A stretch of DNA of 64,000 bases, taken from Hordeum vulgare subsp. vulgare. Lineage: Eukaryota > Streptophyta > Magnoliopsida > Poales > Poaceae. The notes below the pieces were generated by a model. That model did no database searches, was not told where the DNA came from, and saw nothing but the letters and a program-made list of their open reading frames with translations. The position numbers were made by a program, and so were the translations under genes. This document shows, in pieces, positions 23,407-35,219 of this stretch; the first letter of the stretch is position 1, and the number at the start of each line of letters is the position of its first letter. Location: positions 232,041,084 to 232,105,083 of the forward strand of contig NC_058522.1 of assembly GCF_904849725.1 (NCBI RefSeq). The letters run 5' to 3'.

Positions 23407-23763
23407 TGAAAGCACATATGTTCCCTTGGTGATTTTCATAATTCATGACAACATGCATTGCCTCTTGGACTAAGACTTTTACCTAGATATTTCAGGTTTA
23501 GTCCATGAAGAGCTATGGCTTAAGGTTTATGTGGAGATGCCCGTGGATGCAAGAAAGGCATAATATCGGCTCAAGCTTCAAGCTAGAAGACTCTTCATTT
23601 TATATTTGTGAGAAATCACTTTTGAGTCCATAGGAAAGCCAATACTATTAAAAGGGAGAAGGTAGTAAAATGAACCGATTGCTCAAATGCTCAAAGTTAG
23701 CCACCAAAACACTCAGTCATTTTTCTCACATATCCACTCTGTCAAGTTCCACATTCACAAATT

Positions 23764-24075
23764 CGGTGTCACCAACATTGCCACATCAGACCCACCGAGT
23801 TTGAACCTAAGATAGAACCCTAGCCATTCCCACAAAATCGGTGCAACCGAAACTACATCGGTGCTTCCGATTTCATTGTAACTAAATATTCTGTTGCCAA
23901 GATACACAAAATTGGAATTTCCGAGTTTGAGTATCGGTGCCACCGAGTTTGTCCATCAGACCGTTAGTCACCTTTTCGGTGCTACCGAGTTCTATATATC
24001 AGTCTCACCGAGATTCAAAATTTCACCACTTTAGTGCTAATCGGTACCACCGAGTTGTCCACTTTGGTGTCACTG
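23764..24075 (+). promoter_or_regulatory. Array of CGGT-N3-ACCG boxes upstream of TATA
   Basis: Perfect 11-bp cores lie at 23839, 23935, 23977 and 24042. Degenerate copies lie at 23764, 23787, 23859, 23913, 24000 and 24065. From 23913 the spacing alternates 22-23 and 42 bp, so two boxes form a unit of about 65 bp. Most cores are followed by AGTT. The position in U3 suggests a transcription-factor or silencing target; this is inference. Confidence 0.6.
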
Positions 24076-24116
24076 AGTTTGCTCTTTTGTGTTTAACAGT
24101 TGGATTTTGGTTGCTG

Positions 24117-24125
24117 CCTATATAT
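24117..24125 (+). promoter_or_regulatory. Putative TATA box of the Sirevirus-like LTR
   Basis: CTATATATA occurs about 40 bp after the last CGGT-N3-ACCG-type box, the expected promoter position in a Copia LTR. Confidence 0.6.
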
Positions 24126-24927
24126 ACCCCTTCACCCACCTCCCATTCGTGGGAGAAGTACTCAGAACACACACTTCATTTCCGGATCCATTTTCTGAGA
24201 GAGAACCACCTACTCATGTGTTGAGACCAAGATATTCCAATCCAATCATTTGAACCTTGATCTCTAGCCTCCCCAAACTTGTTTCCACCAAATCAACCAT
24301 TCCTACCCATGCATATTCTGTGTGAGAGAGATTTGTTTTGAGGAGACTATCTTTAGAAGCAGAAGATCAAGGAGTTCATTGATCTACCACATATATTACC
24401 TTTTGGAGGGTGGTGCCTCCTAGACTGGTTAGGTGTCGCTTGGGAGTCTCCTACTTCGTGCTGTGGAGTTGAACCAAGATGTTTGTAAGGGCAAGAATAT
24501 CGCCTACTTCATGAAGATCTATCGTGAGTAAGGCTAGTCCTCCATGACGGAAGCCGTGCTGCGATAGACAAGGCCGCTTCTTTGTGGACCCTCTGTGGGT
24601 GGAGCCCTCTGTGGACTCTCGCAGTCGTTACCCTCCGTGGGTTGAAGTCTACACTAACATGGACGTACGATAGCACCGTATAATGGAACCATGCCAAAAA
24701 TCGTCGTGTCAACCTCATGCATTTGATCTCACTTCCCTTTTCCTCTACATTACACTTGCATGTTTTACTTTCTACTACTATACTCTTAGAACTGCTTGTG
24801 TAGGGTGTCTAGACTTGTTAGAACTGCTAGATTTGTGCCCTCCTCCAAATTGGGTTAGGCCAGAAATTTTATCTTGACAAGTAGTCTATTCACCCCCCCC
24901 CTCTAGACACATCTTTTATCAATCCCA

Positions 24928-26480
24928 CGGGATCACATCATTAGGAGAATGATGTGATGGACAAGACCCAAACTATGAACGTAGCATGTGATCGTGTCGT
25001 TTTATTTTTACTGTTTTTCTGCATGTCAAGTATATGTTCCTATGACCATGAGATCATGTAACTCATTGACACCGGAAGAATACCTTGTGTGTATCAAACG
25101 TCGCAACGTAACTGGGTGACTATAAGGGTGCCCTACAGGTATATCCGAAGGTGTCTGTTGAGTTAGCATGGATCAAGACTAGGATTTGTCACTCCGTATG
25201 ACGGAGAGGTATCTCGGGGCCCACTCGGTAATACAACATCACAACAAGCCTTGCAAGAAATATGACTAAAGAGTTAGCCACGGGATTTTATATTACGGAA
25301 TGAGTAACGGGACTTGCCCATAACGAGATTCAAATAGGTACAGATATACCAATGATCGAATCTCGGGCAAATAACATACCGAAGGACAAAGGGAATGTTA
25401 TACGGGATTCACTGAATCCTGGACATAGAGGTTCAATCGATAAATATATTCCTAGAATATGTAGGAACCAATATAGACATCCAGGTCCCGCTACTAGTTA
25501 TTGACCGGAGAGTGTCTCGGTCATGTCTCCATAGTTCTCGAACCCGTAGGGTCTGCACACTTTAGGTTCGGTGAGGTTTTAGTATAGTTTAATTATGTAT
25601 GTTGGTAACCGAATGTTGTTCGGAGTCCCTGATGAGATCTAGGACATCACGAGGAGTTCCACAATGGTCTGGAGACGAAGATTGATATATAGTAAAGGTG
25701 CATTTGGCTTCCGAAAAGTTTTCGGGCATTACCGATAAAGTACCCGGATTGACGAATGTGTTTCGGGGTTCCACCTGGAGGGGCACCCACCCGAAGGGGG
25801 ACCAAGCAGGCTCAAGGGTGGCACACCATCCCTTGGTGAGCTGGGCGGCCAGCCCAAGTGGGCCTATTTCGACCAAAGTGCAAAATAAAGAGAGGTGGGG
25901 CAAACCTACTAGGAGGAGGAGGACTCCACCAAACTGAATTAGAAGAAGACTCCTCCTTCCCTTGGTGCGCTGGCTGAACTCCTAGGGTTTTCCCTACTGC
26001 GCCACCCCTCCTTCCCTCCTATATATCGTGGAGGGTAGAGAGGCTAGCCGCACCTCAAGCCACGGCGCAGCCCCTCCACCACTTCGTGACACCTCGTAGA
26101 TTATTCCGGTAGTGCACGGCGAAGCCATGCCAGGGTAGCTCCACCATCATCACCATCACGCCGTCGTGCTGCCGGAGAATTCAGCTACCTCTTCATCTCT
26201 CTTGCTGGATCAAGAAGGCGGAGATCATCATTGAGTTGTACATGTATTGAACGCAGAGGCGTCGTCCGTTCGGCACTTGATCGTGATTGTATCGCGGGAC
26301 GGCTTGCGATTTGGCTCGCGAAGACATTCAACTACATCAACTGTGTTTCTTAACGCTTCCCTCATAGCAATCTACAAAGGTATGTGGATCCAATCTCTGC
26401 TCTCAAAGATGGTTATCACCATGGATATATCTTATGTGTGTATAGGAAAAAATTTGTTTCCCATCCAACTTTCACCATCA
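24928..26480 (+). repeat. Element F 5' LTR, 5' truncated
   Basis: It aligns with 40907-42469 from GGGATCACATCATTAGG onward and ends TTCACCATCA. A TATA-like CTATATATC lies near 26009, before the GC-rich leader. The first 230 bp, including the TG end, are replaced by the Sirevirus-like LTR. Confidence 0.85.
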
Positions 26481-26493
26481 GTGGCATCATGAG
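26481..26493 (+). other. Element F primer-binding site
   Basis: GTGGCATCATGAG directly follows the LTR. It is a drifted form of the initiator-tRNA site (TGGTATCAGAGC) and is identical to the site of the Angela-type element at 37212-37224 on the other strand. Confidence 0.7.
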
Positions 26494-27736
26494 CTAGGTC
26501 TATGCCTAGATGACATCTCGAGTAGAACACAAAGGAGTTTGTGGGCGTTGATACTCAGATTGCTGCCCTCCTTAGTCTTTTCTTGATTCGGCGGCATTGT
26601 TGGATGAAGCGGCCTGGACCAACATTACTCATATGCTTACGAGAGACTGGTTCCATTGACTAAGATGCAACTTGTGGCATAAAGATGTTTGGTGGGTGTC
26701 TGTTTCTCCTACTTTAGTTGAATTGGATTTCACAAAGGCGGTCCTTGGATAAGGTTAAATAGAAACTTGTATATCACTTTTGTGGTTTTGCGTAAGTAAT
26801 ATGCGATCATGCTAGATACCCATATCAGCCACGGAAAACATGCAACAACAAATTAGAGGACGTCTAACTTGTTTTTGCAGGGTATGTTGTGATATGATAT
26901 GGCCAAAGACATGATATGATATATTTTATGTATGAGATGATCATGTGATAATAGTTAAATATCGACTTGCATGTCGATGCTACGGCAACCGACAGGAGCC
27001 ATAGGGTTGTCTTTAATTATTTTGGGCTTGGTGATGCTTTGCTTTATCGCTAGTTCGGTAGCTTTAGTAGCAACAGCATAGTTAGCGCGACAACTTTGAT
27101 GGCAGCACAATGATGGAGATCATGAGGATGGAGGTCATGGTGTGGCGCCGGTGAAGATAGAGATCCAATGCTTTGAAGATGGAGATCAAAAGCACAAGTT
27201 CATGGCCATATCATGTCACTTATGATTTGCATGTGATGTCAATCCTTTTATGCACCTTATTTTGCTTAGGACGACGGCGGCATTATAAGGTGATCCCTCA
27301 CTAAAATTTCAAGATAAAATTGTGTTCTCCCAGAGGGTGCACCGTTGCGAAAGTTCGTCATTTCGAGCCACCACATGATGATCGGGTGTGATAGACTCTA
27401 TGTTTACATAGAACAGATGCAAAACAGTTGCACACGCAGAACACTCACGTTAAACTTTATGAGCCTAGCATGTACAGACATGGCCTCAGAACACAAGAGA
27501 CCGAAAGGTCGAACATGAGTCATATAGTAGATATGATCGGCATAGAGATGTTCACCATTGAAGCCAACTCAACTCATGTGATGATCGGACTTGAGTTAGA
27601 GAATTTGGATCATGTGACACTCAAATGACTAGAGGGATGTCAATTTGAGTGGGAGTTTATTAGTAATATGGTTAACTAAACTCATCTATCTTGAACATAG
27701 TCTAAGTAATCTTTGCGAATTCTATTTTGTGGATCA
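26494..27736 (+). other. Element F untranslated leader
   Basis: About 1.24 kb between the primer-binding site and the gag start. BARE/Angela elements typically have a long leader here that holds dimerisation and packaging signals. No ORF was found. Confidence 0.65.
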
Positions 27737-28420
27737 ATGGCTCGCTCAGTAGCACCCTTAAATTTTAATGCATTCCTAGAGAAAGCTAAGCTCAAAGATG
27801 ATGGAAGTAACTTTGTTGACTGGGACCATAATCTGAAGCTTATCCTCACAGTTTCCCAAAAGCAATATGTCCTTGATGCACCGTTAGGTGACATGCCACC
27901 CCAACCGTTGACCAAAGACGTTGTGAACGCCTGGCAGTCGTGTCTGGATGACTACTCAGTAGTTCAATGTGCAATTTTGTATGGCTTAGAACCGGGACTT
28001 CAAATACGTTTTGAATGTCATGGAGCATATGAGATGTTCCACGAGTTGAAGTTTATCTTTGAGAAGAATACTCGGATCTAGAGGTATGAAACCTCCGATA
28101 AGTTATATGCTTGCAAAATGGAGGAAAGCGGGTCTCTGAGTGAACATGTGCTCAGAATGTATGGGTACTCTAACCGTCTGGCTGAGTTGGGAATTTCTCT
28201 CCCGTCACAGGCAATCGCTGACAGAGTTCTTCAATCACTGCCACCTAGCTATAAAAGCTTTGTGTTGAACTACAACATGCAAGGGATGAATAAATCACTC
28301 ACCGAGCTGTTTGCGATGCTGAAAGTCGCTGAGTCAGAAATCCAGAAAGAGCATCAAGTGTTGATGGTCAATAAGACCACCAGTTCCAAGAAAAAACGGC
28401 AAGGGCAAGAAGGGTAACTC
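27737..28420 (+). pseudogene. gag: Copia gag (element F)
   Basis: The start is the ATG at 27737 (MARSVAPLNFNAFLEKAK), matching the gag start of the opposite-strand element at 35971. The capsid region is recognisable, including NFVDW, VQCAILYGLEP and NRLAELG. A TAG at 28079-28081 interrupts it, after which the same frame resumes. A one-base change near 28400 diverts the frame into an early stop. Just beyond, the zinc knuckle is destroyed: its first cysteine is a TGA stop and its second is phenylalanine. It is non-functional. Confidence 0.85.
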
Positions 28421-30115
28421 CAACAAGAGTAGCAAAGCAGTTGCCCCTCCCACCATGAAACCTAAGGCTGGACCCAAGGCGGAAACTAAGTGATATCATT
28501 TCAAGGGGACTCGTCACAGGGAGCGGAACTGCCCCAAGTATCTGGCCGATAAGAAGGCGGCCAACGCCAAACAAGGTATATTTGATATACATGTTATTGA
28601 TGTGTACCTCACCAACTCTCGTTCTAGTACGTGGGTATTTGATACCGGTTCGTTTGCTCACATTTGCAACTCAAAGCAGTAACTACGAAATAGACGAAGG
28701 TTGGCGAAGGACAAAGTGATGATGCGCATGGGAAATGGTTCCCAGGTTGATGCGATCGCCGTCGGCACCCTCTCACTTCAATTACCGTCGGTATTAGTGA
28801 TGAACCTAAATATTTTTTATTTAGTGCCTATGTTAAGCATGAACATTATATTCGGATATTGTTTATTGCGAGACGGCTACTCATTTAAGTCAGAGAATAA
28901 TGGTTGTTCTATTTATATGAGTAATATCTTTTATGGTCATGCACCCAATGTGAGGGGTTTGTTCATGTTGAATATTGATAGTGATGACACACATATCCAT
29001 AGCATTGAAGACAAAAGATGTAGAGTTGATAATGATAAAGCTACATTATTGTGGCACTCCCGCTTAGGTCATATTGGTAAAAACGCACGAAGAAACTCCA
29101 TGTTGATGGACTTTTGGAGTCACTTGATTTTGAATCACTTGACACATCTGAACCATGCCTCATGGGCACGATGACTAAGACTCCGTTCTCTGGAACAATG
29201 GAGCATGCAATTGACTTGTTGGAGATCATACATACTGATGTGTGTGGACCAATGAGCATAGAGGCACGTGGTGGTTATCGTTCTTTTCTCACCTTCACAG
29301 ACGATTTGAGTACATATGGTTATGTTTACTTGACTAAACACAAGTCTGAAACGTTTGAAAAGTCCAAGCAATTTCAGAGTGAAGTTCAAAATCATTGTAA
29401 CAAGAAGATCAAATTCCTATGATTTGATCGAGGAGGAGAATATATGAGTTATGAGTTTGGCACTCATTAAGACAATGTGGAATTGTTTCATAGTTGACAC
29501 CGCCTGGAACACCACAGCTTATTGGTGTGTCCGACGTCGTAATCGTACTTTATTAGATATAGTGTGTTCTATGATGTCTCTTACCAATTTGCCGTTATAC
29601 TTTTGGGGTTATGCATTAGAGACAGTTGCATTCACTTTTAATAGGGCACCATCAAAATCAGTTGAGACGGCGCCATACAAACTGTGGTTTGGCAAGAAGC
29701 CAAAGTTGTCGTTTCTTAAAGTTCTGGGATATAATGCTTATGTCAAAAAGCTTCAGCCTGAAAAGTTGGAACCCAAAGCGGAAAAGTGTGTCTTCATAGG
29801 ATACCCAAAAGAGACAGTTGGATACACCTTCTATCTCAGATCCGAAGGCAAAGTGTTTGTCGCTAAAATGGAGCTTTTCTTGAGAAAGAGTTTCTCTCAA
29901 AAGAATTGAGTGGGAAGAGATAGAACTTGATGAGGTTATAGAACCTTTACTTCAACAAAAGAGTAGCGCAACATAGAAATATATTTCTGTGGAACCTACA
30001 ATAGTTGAAGAGGAAGCTAATGATGATGATCATGAAACTTCAAATCATGTTGCTATCAAACCTCATAGGTCGACAAGGGCACATACTGCTCCTGAGTGGT
30101 ACGACAACCCTGTCT
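28421..30115 (+). pseudogene. pol: Copia pol, protease and integrase part (element F)
   Basis: The protease loop FDTGSFAHIC (about 28638-28667) is intact. The integrase zinc finger shows HSRLGH, but one cysteine is serine (SEPCLMG). The catalytic aspartates are visible in IHTDVCGP and FTDDLS. The region around the catalytic glutamate is out of frame because of a one-base loss near 29530. The frame also breaks near 29080 and 29420. The part after integrase runs to 30115, where the Angela-type element has inserted after the TGTCT target site. Confidence 0.82.
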
Positions 30116-31940
30116 TGTTGGGGAACGTCGCATGGCAAACAAAAATTTTCCTACGCGCACGAAGACCTATCATGGTGATGTCCATCTATGAGAGGGGATG
30201 TGTGATCTACGTACCCTTGTAGACCGTACAGCAGAAGCGTTAGTGAACGCGGTTGATGTAGTGGAACGTCCTAACGTCCCTCGATCCGCCCCGCGAACAA
30301 TCCCGCGATCAGTCCCACAATCTAGTACCGAACGGACGGCACCTCCGCGTTCATCACACGTACAGCTCGACGATGATCTCGGCCTTCTTGATCCAGCAAG
30401 AGAGACGGAGAGGTAGAAGAGTTCTCCGGCAGCGTGACGGCGCTCCGGAGGTTGGTGATGACCTTGTCTCAGCAGGGCTCCGCCCGAGCTCCGCAGAAAC
30501 GCGATCTAGAGGAAAAACCGTGGAGGTATGTGGTCGGGCTGCTGTGGAAAAGTCGTCTCAAATCAGCCCTAAAACCTCCGTATATATAGGTGGGAGGGAG
30601 GGGAACTTGCCTTGGGGCTCAAGGAGCCCCAAGGGGGTCGGCCGAGTCCAAGGGGGAAGGCTCCCCCCCCCAAACCGAGTTGTACTTGGTTTGGTGGGTG
30701 GGAGTCCTTCCTTCACTTCCCACCTCCTCTTTTTTGTTCCTTTTCTCTTTGATTTTCTTTCCTAGGCGCATAGGGCCCTTTTGGGCTGTCCCACCAGCCC
30801 ACTAAGGGCTGGTGTGCCACCCTCAAGGCCTATGGGCTTCCCCGGGGTGGGTTGCCCCCCCCCCGGTGAACTCCCGGAACCCATTCGTCATTCCCGGTAC
30901 ATTCCCGGTAACTACGAAAACCTTCCGGTAATCAAATGACGTCATCCTATATATCAATCTTCGTTTCCGGACCATTCCGGAAACCCTCGTGACGTCCGTG
31001 ATCTCATCCGGGACTCCGAACAACATTCGGTAACCAACCATATAACTCAAATACGTATAAAACAACGTCGAACCTTAAGTGTGCAGACCCTGCGGGTTCG
31101 AGAACTATGTAGACATGACCCGAGAGACTCCTCGGTCAATATCCAATAGCGGGACCTGGATGCCCATATTGGATCCTACATATTCTACGAAGATCTTATC
31201 GTTTGAACCTCAGTGCCAAGGATTCATATAATCCCGTATGTCATTCCCTTTGTCCTTCGGTATGTTACTTGCCCGAGATTCGATCGTCAGTATCCGCATA
31301 CCTATTTCAATCTCGTTTACTGGCAAGTCTCTTTACTCGTTCCGTAATACAAGATCCCGCAACTTACACTAAGTCACATTGCTTGCAAGGCTTGTGTGTG
31401 ATGTTGTATTACCGAGTGGGCCCCGAGATACCTCTCTGTCACACGGAGTGACAAATCCCAGTCTTGATCCATACTAACTCAACTAACACCTTCGGAGATA
31501 CCTGTAGAGCATCTTTATAGTCACCCAGTTACGTTGCGACGTTTGATACACACAAAGCATTCCTCCGGTGTCAGTGAGTTATATGATCTCATGGTCATAG
31601 GAATAAATACTTGACACGCAGAAAAACAGTAGCAACAAAATGACACGATCAACATGCTACGTCTATTAGTTTGGGTCTAGTCCATCACGTGATTCTCCTA
31701 ATGACGTGATCCAGTTATCAAGCAACAACATCTTGTTCATAATCAGAAGACACTGACTATCTTTGATCAACTGGCTAGCCAACTAGAGGCTTGCTAGGGA
31801 CGGTATTTTGTCTATGTATCCACACATGTAAATGAGTCTTCATTCAATACAATTATAGCATGGATAATAAACGATTATCTTGATACAGGAATTATAATAA
31901 TAACTATATTTATTATTGCCTCTAGGGCAAAATTCCAACA
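30116..31940 (-). repeat. Angela-type 3' LTR (1825 bp)
   Basis: It differs from the 5' LTR (37225-39030) at about a dozen sites in the first 255 plus-strand bases, but at few sites elsewhere. It also holds about 20 bp near 30617-30640 that are missing from the other copy. Both ends are TG/CA. Confidence 0.95.
30579..30589 (-). promoter_or_regulatory. TATA box, Angela-type 3' LTR
   Basis: On the minus strand CTATATATA is followed by the GGAGGTTTTAGGG transcribed leader. The same box lies at about 37689-37697 in the other LTR. Confidence 0.7.
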
Positions 31941-31953
31941 GTCTCCCACTTGC
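31941..31953 (-). other. Angela-type polypurine tract
   Basis: Read on the minus strand this is GCAAGTGGGAGAC, directly abutting the 3' LTR. It is the standard BARE/Angela tract. Element F has the same tract at 40673-40685. Confidence 0.88.
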
Positions 31954-31992
31954 ACTAGAGTCAATAATCTAGCCCTCACATCATCATGTGAA

Positions 31993-33303
31993 TTACATTG
32001 TAATAAATCTAACACCCATACAGTTCTGGTGTTGATCATGCTTTGGCCGTGGAAGAGGTTTAGTCAGCGGGTCTGCTACATTCAGATCGGTGTGCACTTT
32101 GCACATATTTACGTCCTCTCCCTCGACGTAGTCGCGGATGAGGTTGAAGCGTCGTTTGATGTGTCTGGTCTTCTTGTGAAACCGTGGTTCCTTTGCTAAG
32201 GCAATGGCACCCGTGTTGTCACAGAACAAGGTTATTGGATTCAGTGCGCTTGGCACCACTCCAAGATCCGTCATGAACTGCTTCATCCAGACACCCTCCT
32301 TAGCCGCCTCCGAGGCAGCCATGTACTCCGCTTCACATGTAGAATCTGCTACGACGCTTTGCTTGGAACTGCACCAGCTTACCGCACCCCTATTAAGAAT
32401 AAATATGTATCCGGTTTGCGACTTAGAGTCGTCCGGATCTGTGTCAAAGCTTGCATCGACGTAACCTTTTACGGCGAGCTCTTCTTCACCTCCATACACG
32501 AGAAACATCTCCTTAGTCCTTTTCAGGTACTTCAGGATATTCTTGACCGTTGTCCAGTGATCCACTCCTGGATTACTCTGGAACCAACCTGCCATACTTA
32601 TGGCCAGGCTAACATCCGGTCTAGTGTACAGCATTGCATACATGATAGAACCTATGGCTGAAGCATAGGGGACGGAGCTCATATGCTCTCTATCTTCATC
32701 AGTTGCTGGGCACTGAGTCTTACTCAATCTCGTACCTTGTAAAACTGGCAAGAACCCTTTCTTGGACTGTTCCATTTTGAACCTCTTCAAAACTTTATCA
32801 AGGTATGTGCTTTGTGAAAGTCCTATCAGGCGTTTTGATCTATCCCTATAGATCTTAATGCCTACAATGTAAGCAACTTCTCCTAGGTCCTTCATAGAGA
32901 AACTCTTATTCAAGTAATCCTTTATGCTCTCTAAAAACTCCACGTTGTTTCCAATCAGCAATATGTCATGCACATATAATATTAGAAACGCCACAGAGCT
33001 CCCACTCACTTTCTTGTAAATACAAGATTCTCCAACCACTTGTATAAACCCAAATGCTTTGATCACCTCATCAAAGCGTTTGTTCCAACTCCGAGATGCT
33101 TGCACCAGTCCATAAATGGATCGCTGGAGCTTGCACACCTTGTCAGCATTCTTAGGATCGACAAAACCTTCGGGTTGTATCATATACAACTCTTCCTTAA
33201 GGAAACCGTTACGGAACGCCGTTTTGACATCCATCTGCCAGATTTCATAATCGAAAAATGCAGCTATTGCTAACATGATTCTGACGGACTTAAGCATCGC
33301 TTA
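31993..33303 (-). pseudogene. pol: Copia reverse transcriptase and RNase H (Angela-type)
   Basis: This is an open stretch of 434 codons covering the palm, thumb and RNase H, preceded by an in-frame TAA at 33301-33303. Motifs include WQMDVKTAF, QPEGF, the conserved IYGLVQASRSWN and SMKDLGE. RNase H shows YVDASFDTD, CEAEYMAA and FCDNTGAIALA. It ends after the tail PLTKPLPRPKHD. The catalytic box reads YVHD: codon 32970-32968 is CAT where the family has GAT, so one metal-binding aspartate is lost. This change alone should abolish polymerase activity. Confidence 0.9.
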
Positions 33304-34113
33304 GGGTGAGAATGTCTCATCGTAGTCAATTCCTTGAACTTCTGAAAAACCCTTTGCCACAAGTCGAGCTTTATAAACGGTCACATTGCCGTCAGCGTCC
33401 GTCTTCCTCTTAAAGATCCATCTATTCTGAATAGCCTTGCGGCCCTCAGGTAGTACCTCCAAAGTCCACACTTTGTTCTCATACATGGATCCTATCTCGG
33501 ACTTCATGGCTTCTAGCCATTTGTTGGAATCTGGGCCCACCATTGCTTCTTCATAATTTGCAGGTTCATTGTTGTCTAACAACATGATTGATAAGACGGG
33601 ATTACAGTACCACTCTGGAGCAGCACGTGGTCTCGTCGACCTACGTGGTTCGACAGAAACTTGAACTGGAGCTTCATGATCATCATCATTAACTTCCTCC
33701 TCAACCGGCGTCGCAACGACACAGGTTTCCCCTTGCCCTGCGCCACCATCCAGAGGGATGAGAGGTTCGACAACCTCGTCAAGTTCTATCTTCCTCCCAC
33801 TCAATTCTCTCGAGAGAAACTCCTTCTCGAGAAAATCTCTGTTTTTAGCAACAAACACTTTGCCCTCGGATTTGAGATAGAAGGTGTACCCAACTGTCTG
33901 TTTTGGGTAACCTATGAAGACGCACCTTTCCGCTTTGGGTTCCAGCTTTTCAGGCTGAAGCTTTTTGACATAAGCATCACATCCCCAAACTTTAAGAAAC
34001 GACAACTTTGGCCTTTTGCCATACCACAGTTCGTATGGTGTCATCTCAATGGATTTTGATGGTGCCCTATTTAAAGTGAATGCAGTTGTTTCTAATGCAT
34101 AACCCCAAAACAA
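33304..34113 (-). pseudogene. pol: Integrase C-terminus and linker to reverse transcriptase (Angela-type)
   Basis: This continues pol in the same frame as the reverse transcriptase after the TAA at 33301. It holds the Copia integrase C-terminal block (LNRAPSKS, PYELWYGKRP, CVFIGYP), an acidic linker and the start of reverse transcriptase (NRWIFKRK, YKARLVAKGF). At its upstream side a one-base loss near 34120 separates it from the catalytic integrase. Confidence 0.85.
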
Positions 34114-35219
34114 TAACGGAAATCGGTAAGAGACATCATAGATCGCACCATCTCTAATAAAGTACGATTACGACGTTCGGACACACCATTACGCTGTGGT
34201 GTTCCAGGCGATGTTAACTCTGAAACAATTCCACATTGTCTTAAGTGAGCACCAAACTCGAAACTCAGATATTCACCCCCACGATCAGACCGTAGGAACT
34301 TGATCTTCTTGTTATGATGATTTTCAACTTCACTCTGAAATTGCTTGAACTTTTCAAATGTTTCAGACTTCTGCTTCATCAAGTAGACATAACCATATCT
34401 ACTCAAATCATCAGTGAAGGTGAGAAAATAACGATATCCGCCGCGTGCCTCCACGCTCATCGGACCACACACATCGGTATGTATGATTTCCAACAAGTCA
34501 CTTGCACGCTCCATTGTTCCGGAGAACGGAGTCTTAGTCATCTTGCCCATGAGGCATGGTTCGCACGTGTCAAGTGAATCAAAGTCAAGTGACTCCAAAA
34601 GTCCATCAGCATGGAGTTTCTTCATGCGCTTTACACCAATATGACCTAAGCGGCAGTGCCACAAAAATATGGCGCTATCATTGTTAACTCTAACTCTTTT
34701 GGTCTCAATGTTATGTATATGCGTATCGCTATCAAGATTCAATATGAACAATCCTCTCACATTAGGTGCATGACCATAAAAGATGTTACTCATAGAAATA
34801 GAACAACCATTATTCTCTGACTTAAAAGAGTAACCGTCTCGCAATAAACAAGATCCAGATATAATGGTCATGCTCAACGCAGGCACTAAATAACAATGAT
34901 TTAAGTTCATCACTAATCCTGATGGTAACTGAAGTGAAACTGTGCCGACGGTGATTGCATCAACTTTGGAACCATTTCCTACGCGCATCGTCACTTCATC
35001 TTTCGCCAGCCTTCGTCTATTCCGCAGTTCCTGTTTCGAGTTGCAAATATGAGCAACAGAACTGGTATCAAATACCCAGGCACTACTACGAGAGCCGGTT
35101 AAGTACACATCAATAACATGTATATCAAATATACCTGATTTTTCTTTGGCCGCCTTCTTATGTGCCAGATACTTGGGCAATTGCGCTTCCAGTGACCCAT
35201 ACCCTTGCAATAGTAACAC
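34092..35219 (-). pseudogene. pol: Protease and integrase core (Angela-type)
   Basis: About 375 open codons. The protease active loop is FDTSSVAHIC, where the glycine of the usual D-T-G is serine, probably an inactivating change. The integrase has the H-H-C-C finger (HCRLGH ... CEPCLMGK) and the catalytic D, D and E in IHTDVCGP, FTDDLSRYG and GVSERRNRTLLE. The frame differs from gag by a one-base loss just after the zinc knuckle (about 35175) and from the downstream part by a loss near 34120. Confidence 0.88.

Larger units (their letters stand above)
20454..24927 (+). mobile_element. 5'-truncated Sirevirus-like Copia element
   Basis: Only the end of pol, a long 3' non-coding region and one LTR survive. 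Two hallmarks described for plant Sireviruses are visible: many polypurine-like tracts upstream of the 3' LTR, and repeated near-palindromes in the LTR. It sits against the 5' LTR of element F, roughly 230 bp into that LTR. It therefore probably inserted there, and its left half was later lost in the deletion that ends at 20453. Confidence 0.7.
23407..24927 (+). repeat. Sirevirus-like Copia 3' LTR
   Basis: It starts TGAAAGCACATATG right after the polypurine tract. It ends in a C-run followed by TCTAGACACATC at about 24890-24912, with the last CA near 24926. The exact 3' end is uncertain by a few bases. It carries an array of CGGT-N3-ACCG boxes at 23764-24075 and a TATA box soon after. Confidence 0.75.

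Noticed and set aside
32204..33273. Plus-strand frames opposite the Angela-type reverse transcriptase
   Set aside because: Mirror frames of the minus-strand pol gene with no motif of their own.
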